Of a DNA stretch of 37,211 nt, positions 14,975 through 22,923 are shown piece after piece. Position 1 is the stretch's first letter. Every line of letters starts with the position of its first letter. A program made the translations under genes and the position numbers. The notes under the pieces were generated by a model that had not been told where the DNA came from, ran no database searches, and saw only the letters and a list, made by a program, of their open reading frames with translations. The stretch is from an uncultured Oscillospiraceae bacterium (GTDB lineage: Bacteria; Bacillota; Clostridia; Oscillospirales; Oscillospiraceae): assembly GCA_910579725.1 (NCBI GenBank), contig CAJTUD010000027.1, positions 1 through 37,211 on the forward strand. The letters run 5' to 3'.

Positions 14975-17296
14975 TCAGTCCATGCCGTACATATCTTTCA
15001 CCAGCCGGTTAATTTCCCGGAGGTGCGCCGCGCCGTCTTCTGCCTTGTGGCCCTCCTGGCACAACCGGGAAATCTCCCGGTGGACGGAGCTGTCTCCGTC
15101 ATATGCCGGAATGCCCAGCTTCCCCAGTACATGGGCGGAGATACTGGTGGGGCTCATGTAACTCCTGACGCACCGGGCCGCTGGTGTGGAGGACAGTACG
15201 CCGCAGAGATAATAGGCTTCCTCCGCGCTGTCCGCCGCCACAAACATCACCTTCTCATTCGGGAGCAGCAGACGCCTCCCCAGAAACGGGTCCTCCACCT
15301 CTCCCACCACAGCGCACACGAACTCTCTGGCGATGTACTTCCATACCACCTTCCAGGGAGCGAAGGTATAAGCGCCTACCCGCAGCACCGCGTGGAAATC
15401 CTGCCTCTGAATTTCCTTTTCCCATCCGGCAAAACCCTTTCGCTGGTCAAGCGTCTCACGGAAGGAGGCCAGATAGGCGGCGGTCTGCGGACAGCTCTCT
15501 TTCAATTGTTCCCAAGGCACCGGCCTGATTCTGGTTCGGGCGGTATGGGGGCAGAGGAGGTACGTGTCATAAGCCGTCCGCCACCGGCGGATGCCGCCGC
15601 CTTTCAGCATGGGGTAGAGATGTGTGGTCTCAACTTCCGTCTCCACCTGAGCGGTTTTCCGCTTGGCCCTGGCCTGTATGTTGCAGATACGGGCCAGCCC
15701 CTTTCCAGCTTCGAGGACGGACATCCAGTATACCGCGTTGGCACCTCCAGTGAACACGCCGGTTCTGGCCCGGTAAGGATTGTTTCCCAGCATCTGCCTC
15801 AGCGCCGGCAGTTCCTCCACCGGCGCGGTCAGCCAGGGCGACGACAGATCCTCCGGCGAGGCTGGAGAGGCTAGCTGCTCCCGGACGGTCACACGCGCCA
15901 TGACATCTGGAAGGGCGGCGCAGGGATCGACGGGCCCCCGGCCTTGCTTTTCCCACAGCCTCCAGGGTACGGGGTATTCGGTGGTTTCTCCTTTCCGGGC
16001 AAAAAAAACCGCTGCGCCCGCCGCTGCGCCCGGAAACACCTTCAGTCCGGACAAATCCTCCGCGCCGAGAACCTTCAGCCCTGTTCCGTCCGGCAGCTGG
16101 AACCGCCGGAAGCCCGCTCCGTTCCGGGAGGACTTGAACAGCCCCTGACGGAGCACCAGAGCCAGCGTCCCCCCCCCCGCCAGCAGGCGGTCCGCTGCGG
16201 CGCAGGTCATCAACACGGAAACATCCTCCTTCAGAAAGCTCAGTGCCGGCCCCTTGGCGCTGACCAGCCCATACCGGCTCCACAACTCCTGACTTCCGGC
16301 CCGGTAAGCCGGAGGCAGATATTCCCAGTTTACCCAGGGAGGGTTGCCTGCCACCAGCTCCGCCCGTTCTCCGTCCGCTTCCAGCGTCAGGGCGTCTGTC
16401 TGATATACCGGCAGATCCACCGCCTCCTCCCCCAGCTCCAGCAGATCCAGCACTGCCAGCAGGCAGTTGCTTTTTGCCGACAGCACCGCAAGAGGGTTGA
16501 TGTCAAGCCCCCGGACCGTGGACAAAATCTCTCTCAGACCGCACCCGGCACGCCGTTTCCCTGCAATGGCCTGGAGCAGGAAAGTCCCCGAACCGCAGGA
16601 GGGGTCCGCGATTTTCAGCGTCCCTATATCGCGTCCGCTATAGGTCAGCCCCCTGCCCAGGGTGTATGCCGCCAGCCAGTCGGGGGTGTAGTACTCCCCC
16701 AGGGCGTGGCGGAGCGAGGGGGGGATCAGGGCCTCATAAAGCCGCTTCATATCGTCCCGGCCCTGTACTGGGCCGCCGCCGGCACCTGGGAGGGCGTACC
16801 GGGCGGCCTGCTCCGCCACAACGTCCAATACCCTGTCCATCCCGTTGTCCAGCTCATGCTCCGGCCAGCGGTACCAGTCGTCCGCGCAGTAGTTGACGAT
16901 GCCGCGCCGCAGAGCGAAGTCCCCCCGAATGATTGCGGCCCGGTCCCTGATGCTTTCCCCCAGCATGCTCGCCATGATGGTTTTTATCAAAAGGGAGAAA
17001 TAGGTCTGGATGGCGAGCACCAGATGCTGCATTCGCTCCTCCCGCTCCTCCGGAGTTCCTGGCTCCAGGCCGTAAGCGGCCAGCAGGGCGGACCGATCCA
17101 GCCGTTTGTGGGCGGAAAAGGAGATTTCCCCATAGATCATCCGAAAGTCCTCCCGCCATCCGGCCAGCAGCGCCGCTGTCGCGGGGGAGGGCCGGTCCAG
17201 ACAGGAGGCGATCTGTCCCACCCACCAGTCCGCTTCTCGCCGGAGGGGAGACTTCGGGTTGCTCATATCCCGGCATAGCCAGTACAGATCCAGCAT
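14975..17296 (-). CDS. Eco57I-like adenine-specific DNA methyltransferase
   Basis: A 773-residue protein with gamma-type N6-adenine methyltransferase motifs. LGEYYTPDWLAAY leads into motif I (ADPSCGSGTFLLQA), followed by VRGLDINPLAV and the catalytic motif IV NPPW in LVAGNPPWVNWEYL. The C-terminal half would hold target recognition. The length resembles type IIG/Eco57I enzymes, but I see no PD-(D/E)xK nuclease motif in the N-terminal 190 residues, so it looks like a solitary methylase or one with a separate nuclease. AAGGAG supports the ATG and lies right after the stop of the upstream membrane protein (14-base gap), so it appears to be the third gene of an ECF sigma operon. Confidence 0.85.
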   Translation of the reverse strand: MLDLYWLCRDMSNPKSPLRREADWWVGQIASCLDRPSPATAALLAGWREDFRMIYGEISFSAHKRLDRSALLAAYGLEPGTPEEREERMQHLVLAIQTYFSLLIKTIMASMLGESIRDRAAIIRGDFALRRGIVNYCADDWYRWPEHELDNGMDRVLDVVAEQAARYALPGAGGGPVQGRDDMKRLYEALIPPSLRHALGEYYTPDWLAAYTLGRGLTYSGRDIGTLKIADPSCGSGTFLLQAIAGKRRAGCGLREILSTVRGLDINPLAVLSAKSNCLLAVLDLLELGEEAVDLPVYQTDALTLEADGERAELVAGNPPWVNWEYLPPAYRAGSQELWSRYGLVSAKGPALSFLKEDVSVLMTCAAADRLLAGGGTLALVLRQGLFKSSRNGAGFRRFQLPDGTGLKVLGAEDLSGLKVFPGAAAGAAVFFARKGETTEYPVPWRLWEKQGRGPVDPCAALPDVMARVTVREQLASPASPEDLSSPWLTAPVEELPALRQMLGNNPYRARTGVFTGGANAVYWMSVLEAGKGLARICNIQARAKRKTAQVETEVETTHLYPMLKGGGIRRWRTAYDTYLLCPHTARTRIRPVPWEQLKESCPQTAAYLASFRETLDQRKGFAGWEKEIQRQDFHAVLRVGAYTFAPWKVVWKYIAREFVCAVVGEVEDPFLGRRLLLPNEKVMFVAADSAEEAYYLCGVLSSTPAARCVRSYMSPTSISAHVLGKLGIPAYDGDSSVHREISRLCQEGHKAEDGAAHLREINRLVKDMYGMD

Positions 17297-17310
17297 GGCG
17301 GCACTCCTTT

Positions 17311-17871
17311 TTACTCTTCTTCTATCCGCTCAATGGCGGTGGTTCCGTCGATACCAGCGGGATTGGTATCCCGAATCCACCCGCTGTAGGTGATCCGTAC
17401 TCTATCCCCGGCGGCCAGCTCCGGCAGCTCCAGGCCTGCGGTTTTCACCCAGATCCGGCTGCCTGCCCGATCCTCGCCTTCCACAGACTCCACCAGAATC
17501 GAGCCGTCGCCAGTCTCTATCACTACCGCCTCAAACTGTGACTGCCGGGTCCCTCCCAGCAGATCGTCCCCCGGGTCTTTCTCCACCTCTCCGGCAGGCG
17601 CCTCCGGCTCTGTTCCGCTGTACACAGGCGTGTCAGCGGGCGCACAGTCGTCGGCAAGCGGCGGCGAGCCGTTGTCCGGAGCGCCGGCTCCGCAGCCTCT
17701 GGGCAGCGCCAGCAAGCTGATGGAAGCAACCAGCGCCAGACAGGCCGCCAGACTTCCGATTTTCCGCCACACCGCCGGCCTCTTCCGAAACCGGTAGTCC
17801 TGGGCTTCCTCCACGATGTCCTCCGGCAGGAGAGTGATGGCGTCGAAGAACTTATCCGCTTTCCGGTTCAT
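17311..17871 (-). CDS. Single-pass membrane protein paired with ECF sigma (putative anti-sigma factor)
   Basis: A 186-residue protein. The start is the ATG at 17871, which overlaps the sigma factor's TGA as ATGA; the frame also extends farther upstream but there lies inside the sigma gene. The short cytoplasmic part (NRKADKFFDAITLLPEDIVE) is followed by one hydrophobic segment near residues 37-56 and an acidic, proline-rich outer region. It ends in a small beta-rich domain (RVRITYSGWIRDTNPAGIDG). Coupling and topology suggest it restrains or tunes the sigma factor. The outer domain resembles small DUF3221-like domains only loosely. Confidence 0.7.
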   Translation of the reverse strand: MNRKADKFFDAITLLPEDIVEEAQDYRFRKRPAVWRKIGSLAACLALVASISLLALPRGCGAGAPDNGSPPLADDCAPADTPVYSGTEPEAPAGEVEKDPGDDLLGGTRQSQFEAVVIETGDGSILVESVEGEDRAGSRIWVKTAGLELPELAAGDRVRITYSGWIRDTNPAGIDGTTAIERIEEE

Positions 17872-18425
17872 ATGCACACACCCTCCTTTTCCAGCTCCCG
17901 CCTTAGATTTTCCCGCAGCCGCAGCAGCCGTTTGGTCAGTGCGTTGGGTCTGAGACCCAGCTCTCCGGCCAGACTTTTCACGCTGTCGCCGTTCCAGTAC
18001 CGTCTTACGAACAGAACCCGCTCCTCTTTTTCCAGGCCCCGCAGCCAGCGGCTGATGATGCCGGACAGTTCCGCGGCCTCCACAGTTTTCTGAACATTGT
18101 CCGGCGACGGGATACAGTCCTGAAGCTCGCTGAGCAGCACCTCCGCGCCGCCGAAACGCTTTTGGGCATGCTCCGAGCGGTAGCGGCTGATGGAGAGGTT
18201 CCGCAGAATGGCCCCCAGATAGGCCCGGAGACTCCCTGGCCGCTGGGGAGGCATAGTGTTCCAGCAGCGGTTGTAGGCGTCGCTGACGCATTCTTCGCTG
18301 TCCTGAAGGTTATGGAGGATATTGGTGGAAATGCGGCGGCAAAAACCGCCGTATTTCGCGTCGGTTTCCGTGATGGCGTTCTCATTCCTCTGCCAGTAGA
18401 GATCTATGATCTGGCAGTCTTCCAT
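17868..18425 (-). CDS. ECF-type RNA polymerase sigma factor
   Basis: A 185-residue two-domain sigma factor. Region 2 includes LHNLQDSEECVSDAYNRCWN and region 4 contains SVKSLAGELGLRPNALTKRL. I chose the ATG at 18425 because AAGGAAGG precedes it and the conserved protein begins at EDCQIIDLYWQR; the frame is open farther upstream but that part is not sigma-like. It overlaps its membrane partner by four bases, and the methyltransferase follows, giving a three-gene operon. Confidence 0.9.
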   Translation of the reverse strand: MEDCQIIDLYWQRNENAITETDAKYGGFCRRISTNILHNLQDSEECVSDAYNRCWNTMPPQRPGSLRAYLGAILRNLSISRYRSEHAQKRFGGAEVLLSELQDCIPSPDNVQKTVEAAELSGIISRWLRGLEKEERVLFVRRYWNGDSVKSLAGELGLRPNALTKRLLRLRENLRRELEKEGVCI

Positions 18426-18670
18426 AAAGGCACCTTCCTTCTCTCTGCCGCCCTCCAGGCGGCAAGCAGTGAATTCTTCCAGAATCGGTCCGAGGGCTCC
18501 CCGCTCCCGGACAATTCTGGTACTTTGGCCGCAGGGCAAAAAAGTACCATCCAGACGCTGGCAGAAAGGAGGGGGCAAAGATGAAACACCCGCGGAGCTG
18601 CATATCTTCACTGACGCAAATAACCCGAAAATATGCCTCTACTATAACAGAAACTGTAGCAATTGTCGAT

Positions 18671-18698
18671 TTCAATTTTTCTTCCAGTATGGTACAAT
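18671..18698 (+). promoter_or_regulatory. Putative promoter of proBA in a 304-base divergent gap
   Basis: TTCAAT (18671-18676) and TACAAT (18693-18698) with a 16-base spacer lie about 30 bases before proB. An imperfect inverted repeat (TTGGAAT / ATACCAA) overlaps and follows the -10 element and could be an operator. The rest of 18426-18729 shows no gene, and no T-box signature. Confidence 0.5.
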
Positions 18699-18729
18699 TG
18701 GAATAATCATACCAAAGGGGTGAAAAATT

Positions 18730-19515
18730 ATGAGAATTGTTGTAAAACTGGGCACATCCACCCTGACCCATGCCACGGGAAAGCTGAACATTCGCCGGGT
18801 GGAGCTGCTCTGTAAGGTCATGAGCGATCTGAAAAATGCCGGTCACCAGCTGGTGCTTGTCTCCTCCGGAGCGATCGCCATGGGGGTTGGCAAGATGAAC
18901 CTGACAGAAAAACCTTCCGATATCCCCTCCAAACAGGCGCTGGCTGCCGTGGGCCAGTGCGAGCTGATGTATATATACGACAAATTATTTTCTGAGTACC
19001 ACCACACTGTAGCCCAGATTCTTTTGACCGGAGCCGATGTGGAGGATCCCCGCCGCCGGGAAAATTTCCATAATACCATTTTCCGCCTTTTGGAAATGGG
19101 CGCTTTGCCGGTCATCAATGAGAACGATACCGTCGCCACTTCCGAAATCGCCGTGGGGGACAACGACACCCTGGGGGCCATCGCGGCTGTCAATGCCCAG
19201 GCGGATCTGCTGGTGCTGATGAGCGATATCGAGGGCCTCTATACCGCCGATCCCCGAAAGGACCCCGCCGCCCAGCTGATCACGGAGGTCCGGGAGCTGA
19301 CGCCGGACATTCTGGCTCTGGCGGATGGCGCTGGCAGCGAGTTGGGTACCGGCGGTATGGTGACAAAACTCCGGGCCGCCGGCATATGTATGGCCGCCGG
19401 GTGCGATATGATCATCACCAACGGCCAGCGACCCGGAGATCTCTACCGCATCGCCGAAGGCGAGGCGGTAGGTACCCGATTCTTCGGAAAAAAGACAGGA
19501 GGGACTGCGCAATGA
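18730..19515 (+). CDS. proB: Glutamate 5-kinase
   Basis: This 261-residue amino-acid kinase phosphorylates glutamate to gamma-glutamyl phosphate, the first step of proline synthesis in the cytoplasm. The N-terminus RIVVKLGTSTLT is the nucleotide-binding start of the family. VLVSSGAIAMG, the substrate region NENDTVAT and the GTGGMVTKLRAA segment follow. It lacks the C-terminal PUA domain of longer ProB proteins such as the E. coli enzyme, as in several Firmicutes. AGGGGTG lies upstream of the ATG. It overlaps proA by ATGA, so the two enzymes that pass on the unstable phosphate are co-translated. Confidence 0.96.
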   Translation: MRIVVKLGTSTLTHATGKLNIRRVELLCKVMSDLKNAGHQLVLVSSGAIAMGVGKMNLTEKPSDIPSKQALAAVGQCELMYIYDKLFSEYHHTVAQILLTGADVEDPRRRENFHNTIFRLLEMGALPVINENDTVATSEIAVGDNDTLGAIAAVNAQADLLVLMSDIEGLYTADPRKDPAAQLITEVRELTPDILALADGAGSELGTGGMVTKLRAAGICMAAGCDMIITNGQRPGDLYRIAEGEAVGTRFFGKKTGGTAQ

Positions 19516-20768
19516 CCACACAGGAAATTCTAAAGGCTGCCCGGACGGCCCGACCCGCCCTTCAGCGGGCGAATACGGAGCAGAAAAATGCTGCTCTGCT
19601 GGCCATGGCGGACCGTCTTTGGGCGGACCGCGCCGCTATTTTGGCGGCCAATGCCCAGGACATGGAAGCTGCCAGAGGCCGCACCGGGGATGTGATGCTG
19701 GACCGGCTGGCTTTGACGGAAGACCGGGTAGCTGCCATGGCGGAAGGCGTACGGCAGGTGGCCGCGCTGCCGGATCCCGTGGGGAGGGTCCTTCGGACTG
19801 TGGAGCGGCCCAGCGGGATCACCATCCGGAAAATCTCCATCCCCATGGGGGTGGTGGCCATTATTTACGAAAGCCGTCCAAACGTCACCTCCGATGCCGC
19901 CGCCCTGGCTCTGAAAAGCGGCAGTGCCTGCGTCCTCCGGGGCGGCAAGGAAGCCTTCCGGTCCGCAGGTGCCATCGTGGAAGCGCTGCGGGAAGGTCTT
20001 GCGCGGGCGGGACTGCCCCGGGAGGCGGTCAATCTGATTCAGGACACCACCCGCCAGTCCGCCGGCGAGCTGATGACCGCCGTAGGGCTGGTGGACCTGC
20101 TGATTCCCAGAGGCGGCGCGGGATTGATCCGCTCTTGTGTGGAAAACGCCCTGGTTCCCTGCATTCAGACCGGCACCGGGATTTGTCATGTCTATGTGGA
20201 CAAAGACGCGGACCCGGACATGGCGCTGGACATTATAGACAACGCCAAAACCAGCCGCCCCAGCGTCTGCAACGCCGAAGAGGTCTGTCTGGTCCATCGG
20301 GATATTGCGGATAAGTTTCTGCCACAGCTGAAAAAGCGGCTGACGGAGGACCGGGCCGCCAGGGGACTTCCGCCGGTGGAACTGCGCCTGGACCGCTGTG
20401 CCGCAACATGGATTGAGGGCATTCCGGCGGGAGAGACGGATTTTGACACAGAATTTCTGGATTATATCCTCGCCGTAGGCGTAGTGGACAGCGTGGAAGC
20501 AGCCGCAGCCCATATCTCAGCCCATTCCACCGGCCATAGCGACTGCATCGTTACCGCCAATTCCCAAACGGCGGAAGCCTTCATCGCGCTGGTAGACAGC
20601 GCGGCGGTATACTGGAACGTGTCCACCCGCTTCACCGACGGCGGGGAATTCGGGTTGGGATGTGAAATGGGCATCTCTACTCAGAAGCTCCACGCCCGGG
20701 GCCCCATGGGCCTGGAAGAGCTGTGCTCTTATAAATATGTGGTAACGGGAAATGGACAAATCAGATAG
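19512..20768 (+). CDS. proA: Glutamate-5-semialdehyde dehydrogenase (gamma-glutamyl phosphate reductase)
   Basis: This 418-residue member of the aldehyde dehydrogenase superfamily reduces gamma-glutamyl phosphate with NADPH to glutamate semialdehyde, the second step of proline synthesis. Family features are IPMGVVAIIYESRPNVTSDA, the catalytic cysteine in RPSVCNAEE near residue 253 and the C-terminal FGLGCEMGISTQKLHARGPM. I start it at the ATG at 19512, inside the end of proB; the frame is open upstream but there overlaps proB. Length is normal. Confidence 0.97.
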   Translation: MTTQEILKAARTARPALQRANTEQKNAALLAMADRLWADRAAILAANAQDMEAARGRTGDVMLDRLALTEDRVAAMAEGVRQVAALPDPVGRVLRTVERPSGITIRKISIPMGVVAIIYESRPNVTSDAAALALKSGSACVLRGGKEAFRSAGAIVEALREGLARAGLPREAVNLIQDTTRQSAGELMTAVGLVDLLIPRGGAGLIRSCVENALVPCIQTGTGICHVYVDKDADPDMALDIIDNAKTSRPSVCNAEEVCLVHRDIADKFLPQLKKRLTEDRAARGLPPVELRLDRCAATWIEGIPAGETDFDTEFLDYILAVGVVDSVEAAAAHISAHSTGHSDCIVTANSQTAEAFIALVDSAAVYWNVSTRFTDGGEFGLGCEMGISTQKLHARGPMGLEELCSYKYVVTGNGQIR

Positions 20769-20795
20769 GAGCCCCTGCGCCGCGCATATTTTTGC

Positions 20796-20824
20796 TTTAC
20801 AACCCGTCCCCGGCATGCTATAAT
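20796..20824 (+). promoter_or_regulatory. Promoter of the riboswitch-queT unit
   Basis: TTTACA (20796-20801) and a perfect TATAAT (20819-20824) are separated by 17 bases. This is one of the best sigma-A promoters in the window, and transcription would begin just before the riboswitch. Confidence 0.75.
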
Positions 20825-20831
20825 GCCTCCC

Positions 20832-20926
20832 GACTGGTTTCCACACCCAGTCCAAGCGCGGGGAAGTTTCCCCCGCGTTCGTTCGGCTCCCCGCCGGGAG
20901 ACCGTTCTCTAAACAAAAAATGGAGG
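20832..20926 (+). ncRNA. Putative preQ1 riboswitch (class III-like) controlling queT
   Basis: Between the promoter and queT lies a structured leader. A first stem GACTGG/CCAGTC (20832-20837, 20847-20852) has loop TTTCCACAC. A GC-rich hairpin follows (about 20857-20877), then a third stem CTCCC/GGGAG (20887-20891, 20896-20900), and an A-rich CTAAACAAAAAA segment directly before the TGGAGG ribosome binding site. Class III preQ1 riboswitches precede queT in Ruminococcaceae/Oscillospiraceae, and the A-rich tail at the ribosome binding site suits translational control. I matched this from memory of the class, not by a covariance model. Confidence 0.6.
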
Positions 20927-20936
20927 TACTGCAAGC

Positions 20937-21443
20937 ATGAAAACCAAATTGACTGTCCGCGACATCACCTTTGCCGCCCTGGTAGGGGCCCTGTACGTTA
21001 CCATGTGTTATTTCGGCAACATCTTCGGTCTGACCTTCGGCATCTTTCAGTTCCGGTTTGCCGAGGCGCTGACCGTACTGCCGTTCCTGTGCCCTACTGC
21101 GGCGTGGGGGTTGTTTGCCGGGTGCGTTCTGGCCAATCTCCTCAGCCCCTATGGTCTGCCGGATCTGATCTTCGGCTCTCTGGCCACTCTGACGGCAGGA
21201 CTGCTGACTGCCCGGTGCGGGAACAGGTGGCTGGCTCCTCTGCCCCCGGTAATCTGCAACGGACTGGTGGTAGGCGCACTGTTGGCCTGGTCGGAGACAG
21301 GATTCACTGCGGCCTTCCCCGGAGCATTCGCTTTCAACGCCCTGTCTGTGGGTGGGGCGGAGCTGTTGGTATGCTACATTCTGGGTATGCCCCTGCTGGA
21401 GCTGCTGGCCCGGAGCCGGGTAATGCCGCAGCGTCTGGCATAA
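20937..21443 (+). CDS. queT: QueT-family queuosine precursor transporter
   Basis: This 168-residue membrane protein is very likely the substrate-binding S component of an energy-coupling-factor importer for a queuosine precursor such as preQ1. The start (KTKLTVRDITFAALVGALY) and the segment FGIFQFRFAEALTVLPFL are typical of the QueT family. Five to six hydrophobic helices fill the protein. TGGAGG (20921-20926) precedes the ATG. The leader upstream looks like a preQ1 riboswitch, which supports the substrate. No ECF ATPase subunits are nearby, so it would use a shared module encoded elsewhere. Confidence 0.92.
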   Translation: MKTKLTVRDITFAALVGALYVTMCYFGNIFGLTFGIFQFRFAEALTVLPFLCPTAAWGLFAGCVLANLLSPYGLPDLIFGSLATLTAGLLTARCGNRWLAPLPPVICNGLVVGALLAWSETGFTAAFPGAFAFNALSVGGAELLVCYILGMPLLELLARSRVMPQRLA

Positions 21444-21532
21444 CAGAGTGTGCCCTATCGGAAGCAGCAGTGCATTCCGTATAGAAAATGTACAGGAATG
21501 CGGCCGGCAGAGAGGCCGGACAAAGTGTTCCT

Positions 21533-21564
21533 GCCCCGGTGATTCAGCATCACCGGGGCTTTTT
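21533..21564 (+). terminator. Rho-independent terminator after queT
   Basis: A perfect 11-base stem (21533-21543 with 21549-21559), a 5-base loop and five Ts lie about 90 bases after the queT stop. Strong intrinsic terminator. Confidence 0.9.
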
Positions 21565-21850
21565 CCATTCTGGTTTTCCAGCCAGCTTCTGTCCTCTTTG
21601 GAACAAAGAACCGTAAGCGAGTCCAACTTCAACAGTCTGGAAACTTCCGCCCGCAGTGGCTGACAGGAGCTCTGTGATGGCTTTTATGCTATGCGGGGCG
21701 CCATCAACCGATGGATTTGCGCAAGGCCTTTTGGGGACCAGCTGACTCCAAAGGCAATTTGTCCGTCGCTTTTACTTGCCATCTGAAAAAAATATGGTAC
21801 AATAGAGGCGTTTCCCCAGAAAACATTTATTACATTTAAGGAGAATCAAC
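21565..21850 (+). promoter_or_regulatory. Gene-free stretch with a promoter at its right end
   Basis: No gene is supported in the 407 bases between queT and the 76-residue gene. The left part holds the queT terminator. Near the right end TTGCCA (21776-21781) and TACAAT (21798-21803) are 16 bases apart and would drive the small gene and possibly the two-component system behind it. I see nothing else in it. Confidence 0.5.
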
Positions 21851-22081
21851 ATGGATCTGAACTTTGACATCAAGGCCAGGATTGATGAGGCCGTCCGGAA
21901 ATTGCAGCAGGACCCTGCGCTTTTGAAGGAATTCCAAAGCGATCCAGTGAAGGCGCTGGAGAAAATAACCCGTATGGACCTGCCAGAGGAAAAGCTCCAG
22001 CCGCTGGTGGCTGGAATCAAGACCAAGCTGGGCGCAGCGCAGCTGGGGGACGCCCTGGACGGATTGAAAAAATTGTTTTGA
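21851..22081 (+). CDS. Small hypothetical protein
   Basis: A 76-residue, probably all-helical, charged cytosolic protein. A segment DPALLKEFQSDPVKALEKI followed by LPEEKLQPLVAGIKTKLG resembles small Clostridia proteins of unknown function whose layout recalls the helical leaders of Nif11-type peptides, but I would not assign a role. No cysteine or peptide core follows, which argues against a peptide precursor. TAAGGAG is well placed before the ATG, and a promoter lies upstream. It is followed after about 120 bases by the response regulator gene. Confidence 0.75.
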   Translation: MDLNFDIKARIDEAVRKLQQDPALLKEFQSDPVKALEKITRMDLPEEKLQPLVAGIKTKLGAAQLGDALDGLKKLF

Positions 22082-22203
22082 GCGGCAAATGTGCCGCACG
22101 TTTGCGGAAATCTACAGCAAATCTTAAAGAGGATTTAATGACCCGGTCCTTTCTTTTTTTGTATTTCTGTGCTAAAATGTTTATGAAAGGTGGGAAAACC
22201 TGT

Positions 22204-22890
22204 ATGGCAAATATCCTGATCTGTGACGACGAGCGGGACATCGTCTCCGCTTTGAAGATATATCTCAGCACCGAGGGCTACACGCTCTTTGAGGCATATA
22301 CCGGCCGGGAAGCCATGGAGATTGTGAAGAAAAACGAGATTCATCTGATTTTGATGGATATCATGATGCCGGAAATGGACGGCATTTCCGCCACTGCCAA
22401 GCTTCGGGAGGAATCCAATATCCCCATTATCCTTCTCACCGCCAAAAGCGAGGACACGGACAAGGTTCTGGGCTTGAACGTAGGGGCGGACGACTATATC
22501 ACAAAGCCCTTCAATCCCATTGAGGTTCTGGCCAGGGTCCGCAGCCAGCTGCGGCGGTACACCACGCTGGGCGGCATGGAGCAGAAGCCCAGCAAGCTGA
22601 TCATCGGCTCCATTGCTCTGGATGATGAAACAAAGGCGGTAACGGTGGACGGCGAAGCGGTGAACCTGACCCCAATCGAGTACAACATTCTCCTGCTGCT
22701 CATGCGGCACCCCGGGCGGGTTTACTCTTCTGCTCAGATTTATGAACAGGTGTGGAACGAGACGGCCTTCGGCTCTGAGGGAGCGGTGGCGGTCCATATC
22801 CGACATCTGCGGGAGAAATTGGAGATTGATCCCTCCAACCCCAGATATTTGAAGGTGGTTTGGGGGCTGGGGTACAAAATGGAACCCTGA
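22204..22890 (+). CDS. OmpR/PhoB-family response regulator
   Basis: A 228-residue two-domain transcription regulator. The receiver has acidic residues CDDE near residue 8, the phosphoacceptor Asp52 in LILMDIMMPEMDG, and the conserved Thr and Lys in LLTAK and ITKPFNP. The C-terminal winged helix includes LTPIEYNILLLLMRHPGRV and ends WGLGYKMEP. I start at the ATG at 22204, where the conserved receiver begins (ANILICDDERD); the frame is open farther upstream but that part has no family match. A weak promoter (TAAAAT at 22173-22178) lies just upstream. The histidine kinase follows 33 bases later. Confidence 0.95.
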   Translation: MANILICDDERDIVSALKIYLSTEGYTLFEAYTGREAMEIVKKNEIHLILMDIMMPEMDGISATAKLREESNIPIILLTAKSEDTDKVLGLNVGADDYITKPFNPIEVLARVRSQLRRYTTLGGMEQKPSKLIIGSIALDDETKAVTVDGEAVNLTPIEYNILLLLMRHPGRVYSSAQIYEQVWNETAFGSEGAVAVHIRHLREKLEIDPSNPRYLKVVWGLGYKMEP

Positions 22891-22923
22891 TTCAGGCTGG
22901 ATATAAAGAAAGAGGTGACTGAC

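Noticed and set aside
18426..18729. Proline T-box riboswitch before proB
   Set aside because: No T-box consensus or specifier/antiterminator structure is visible; a plain promoter lies just before the gene.
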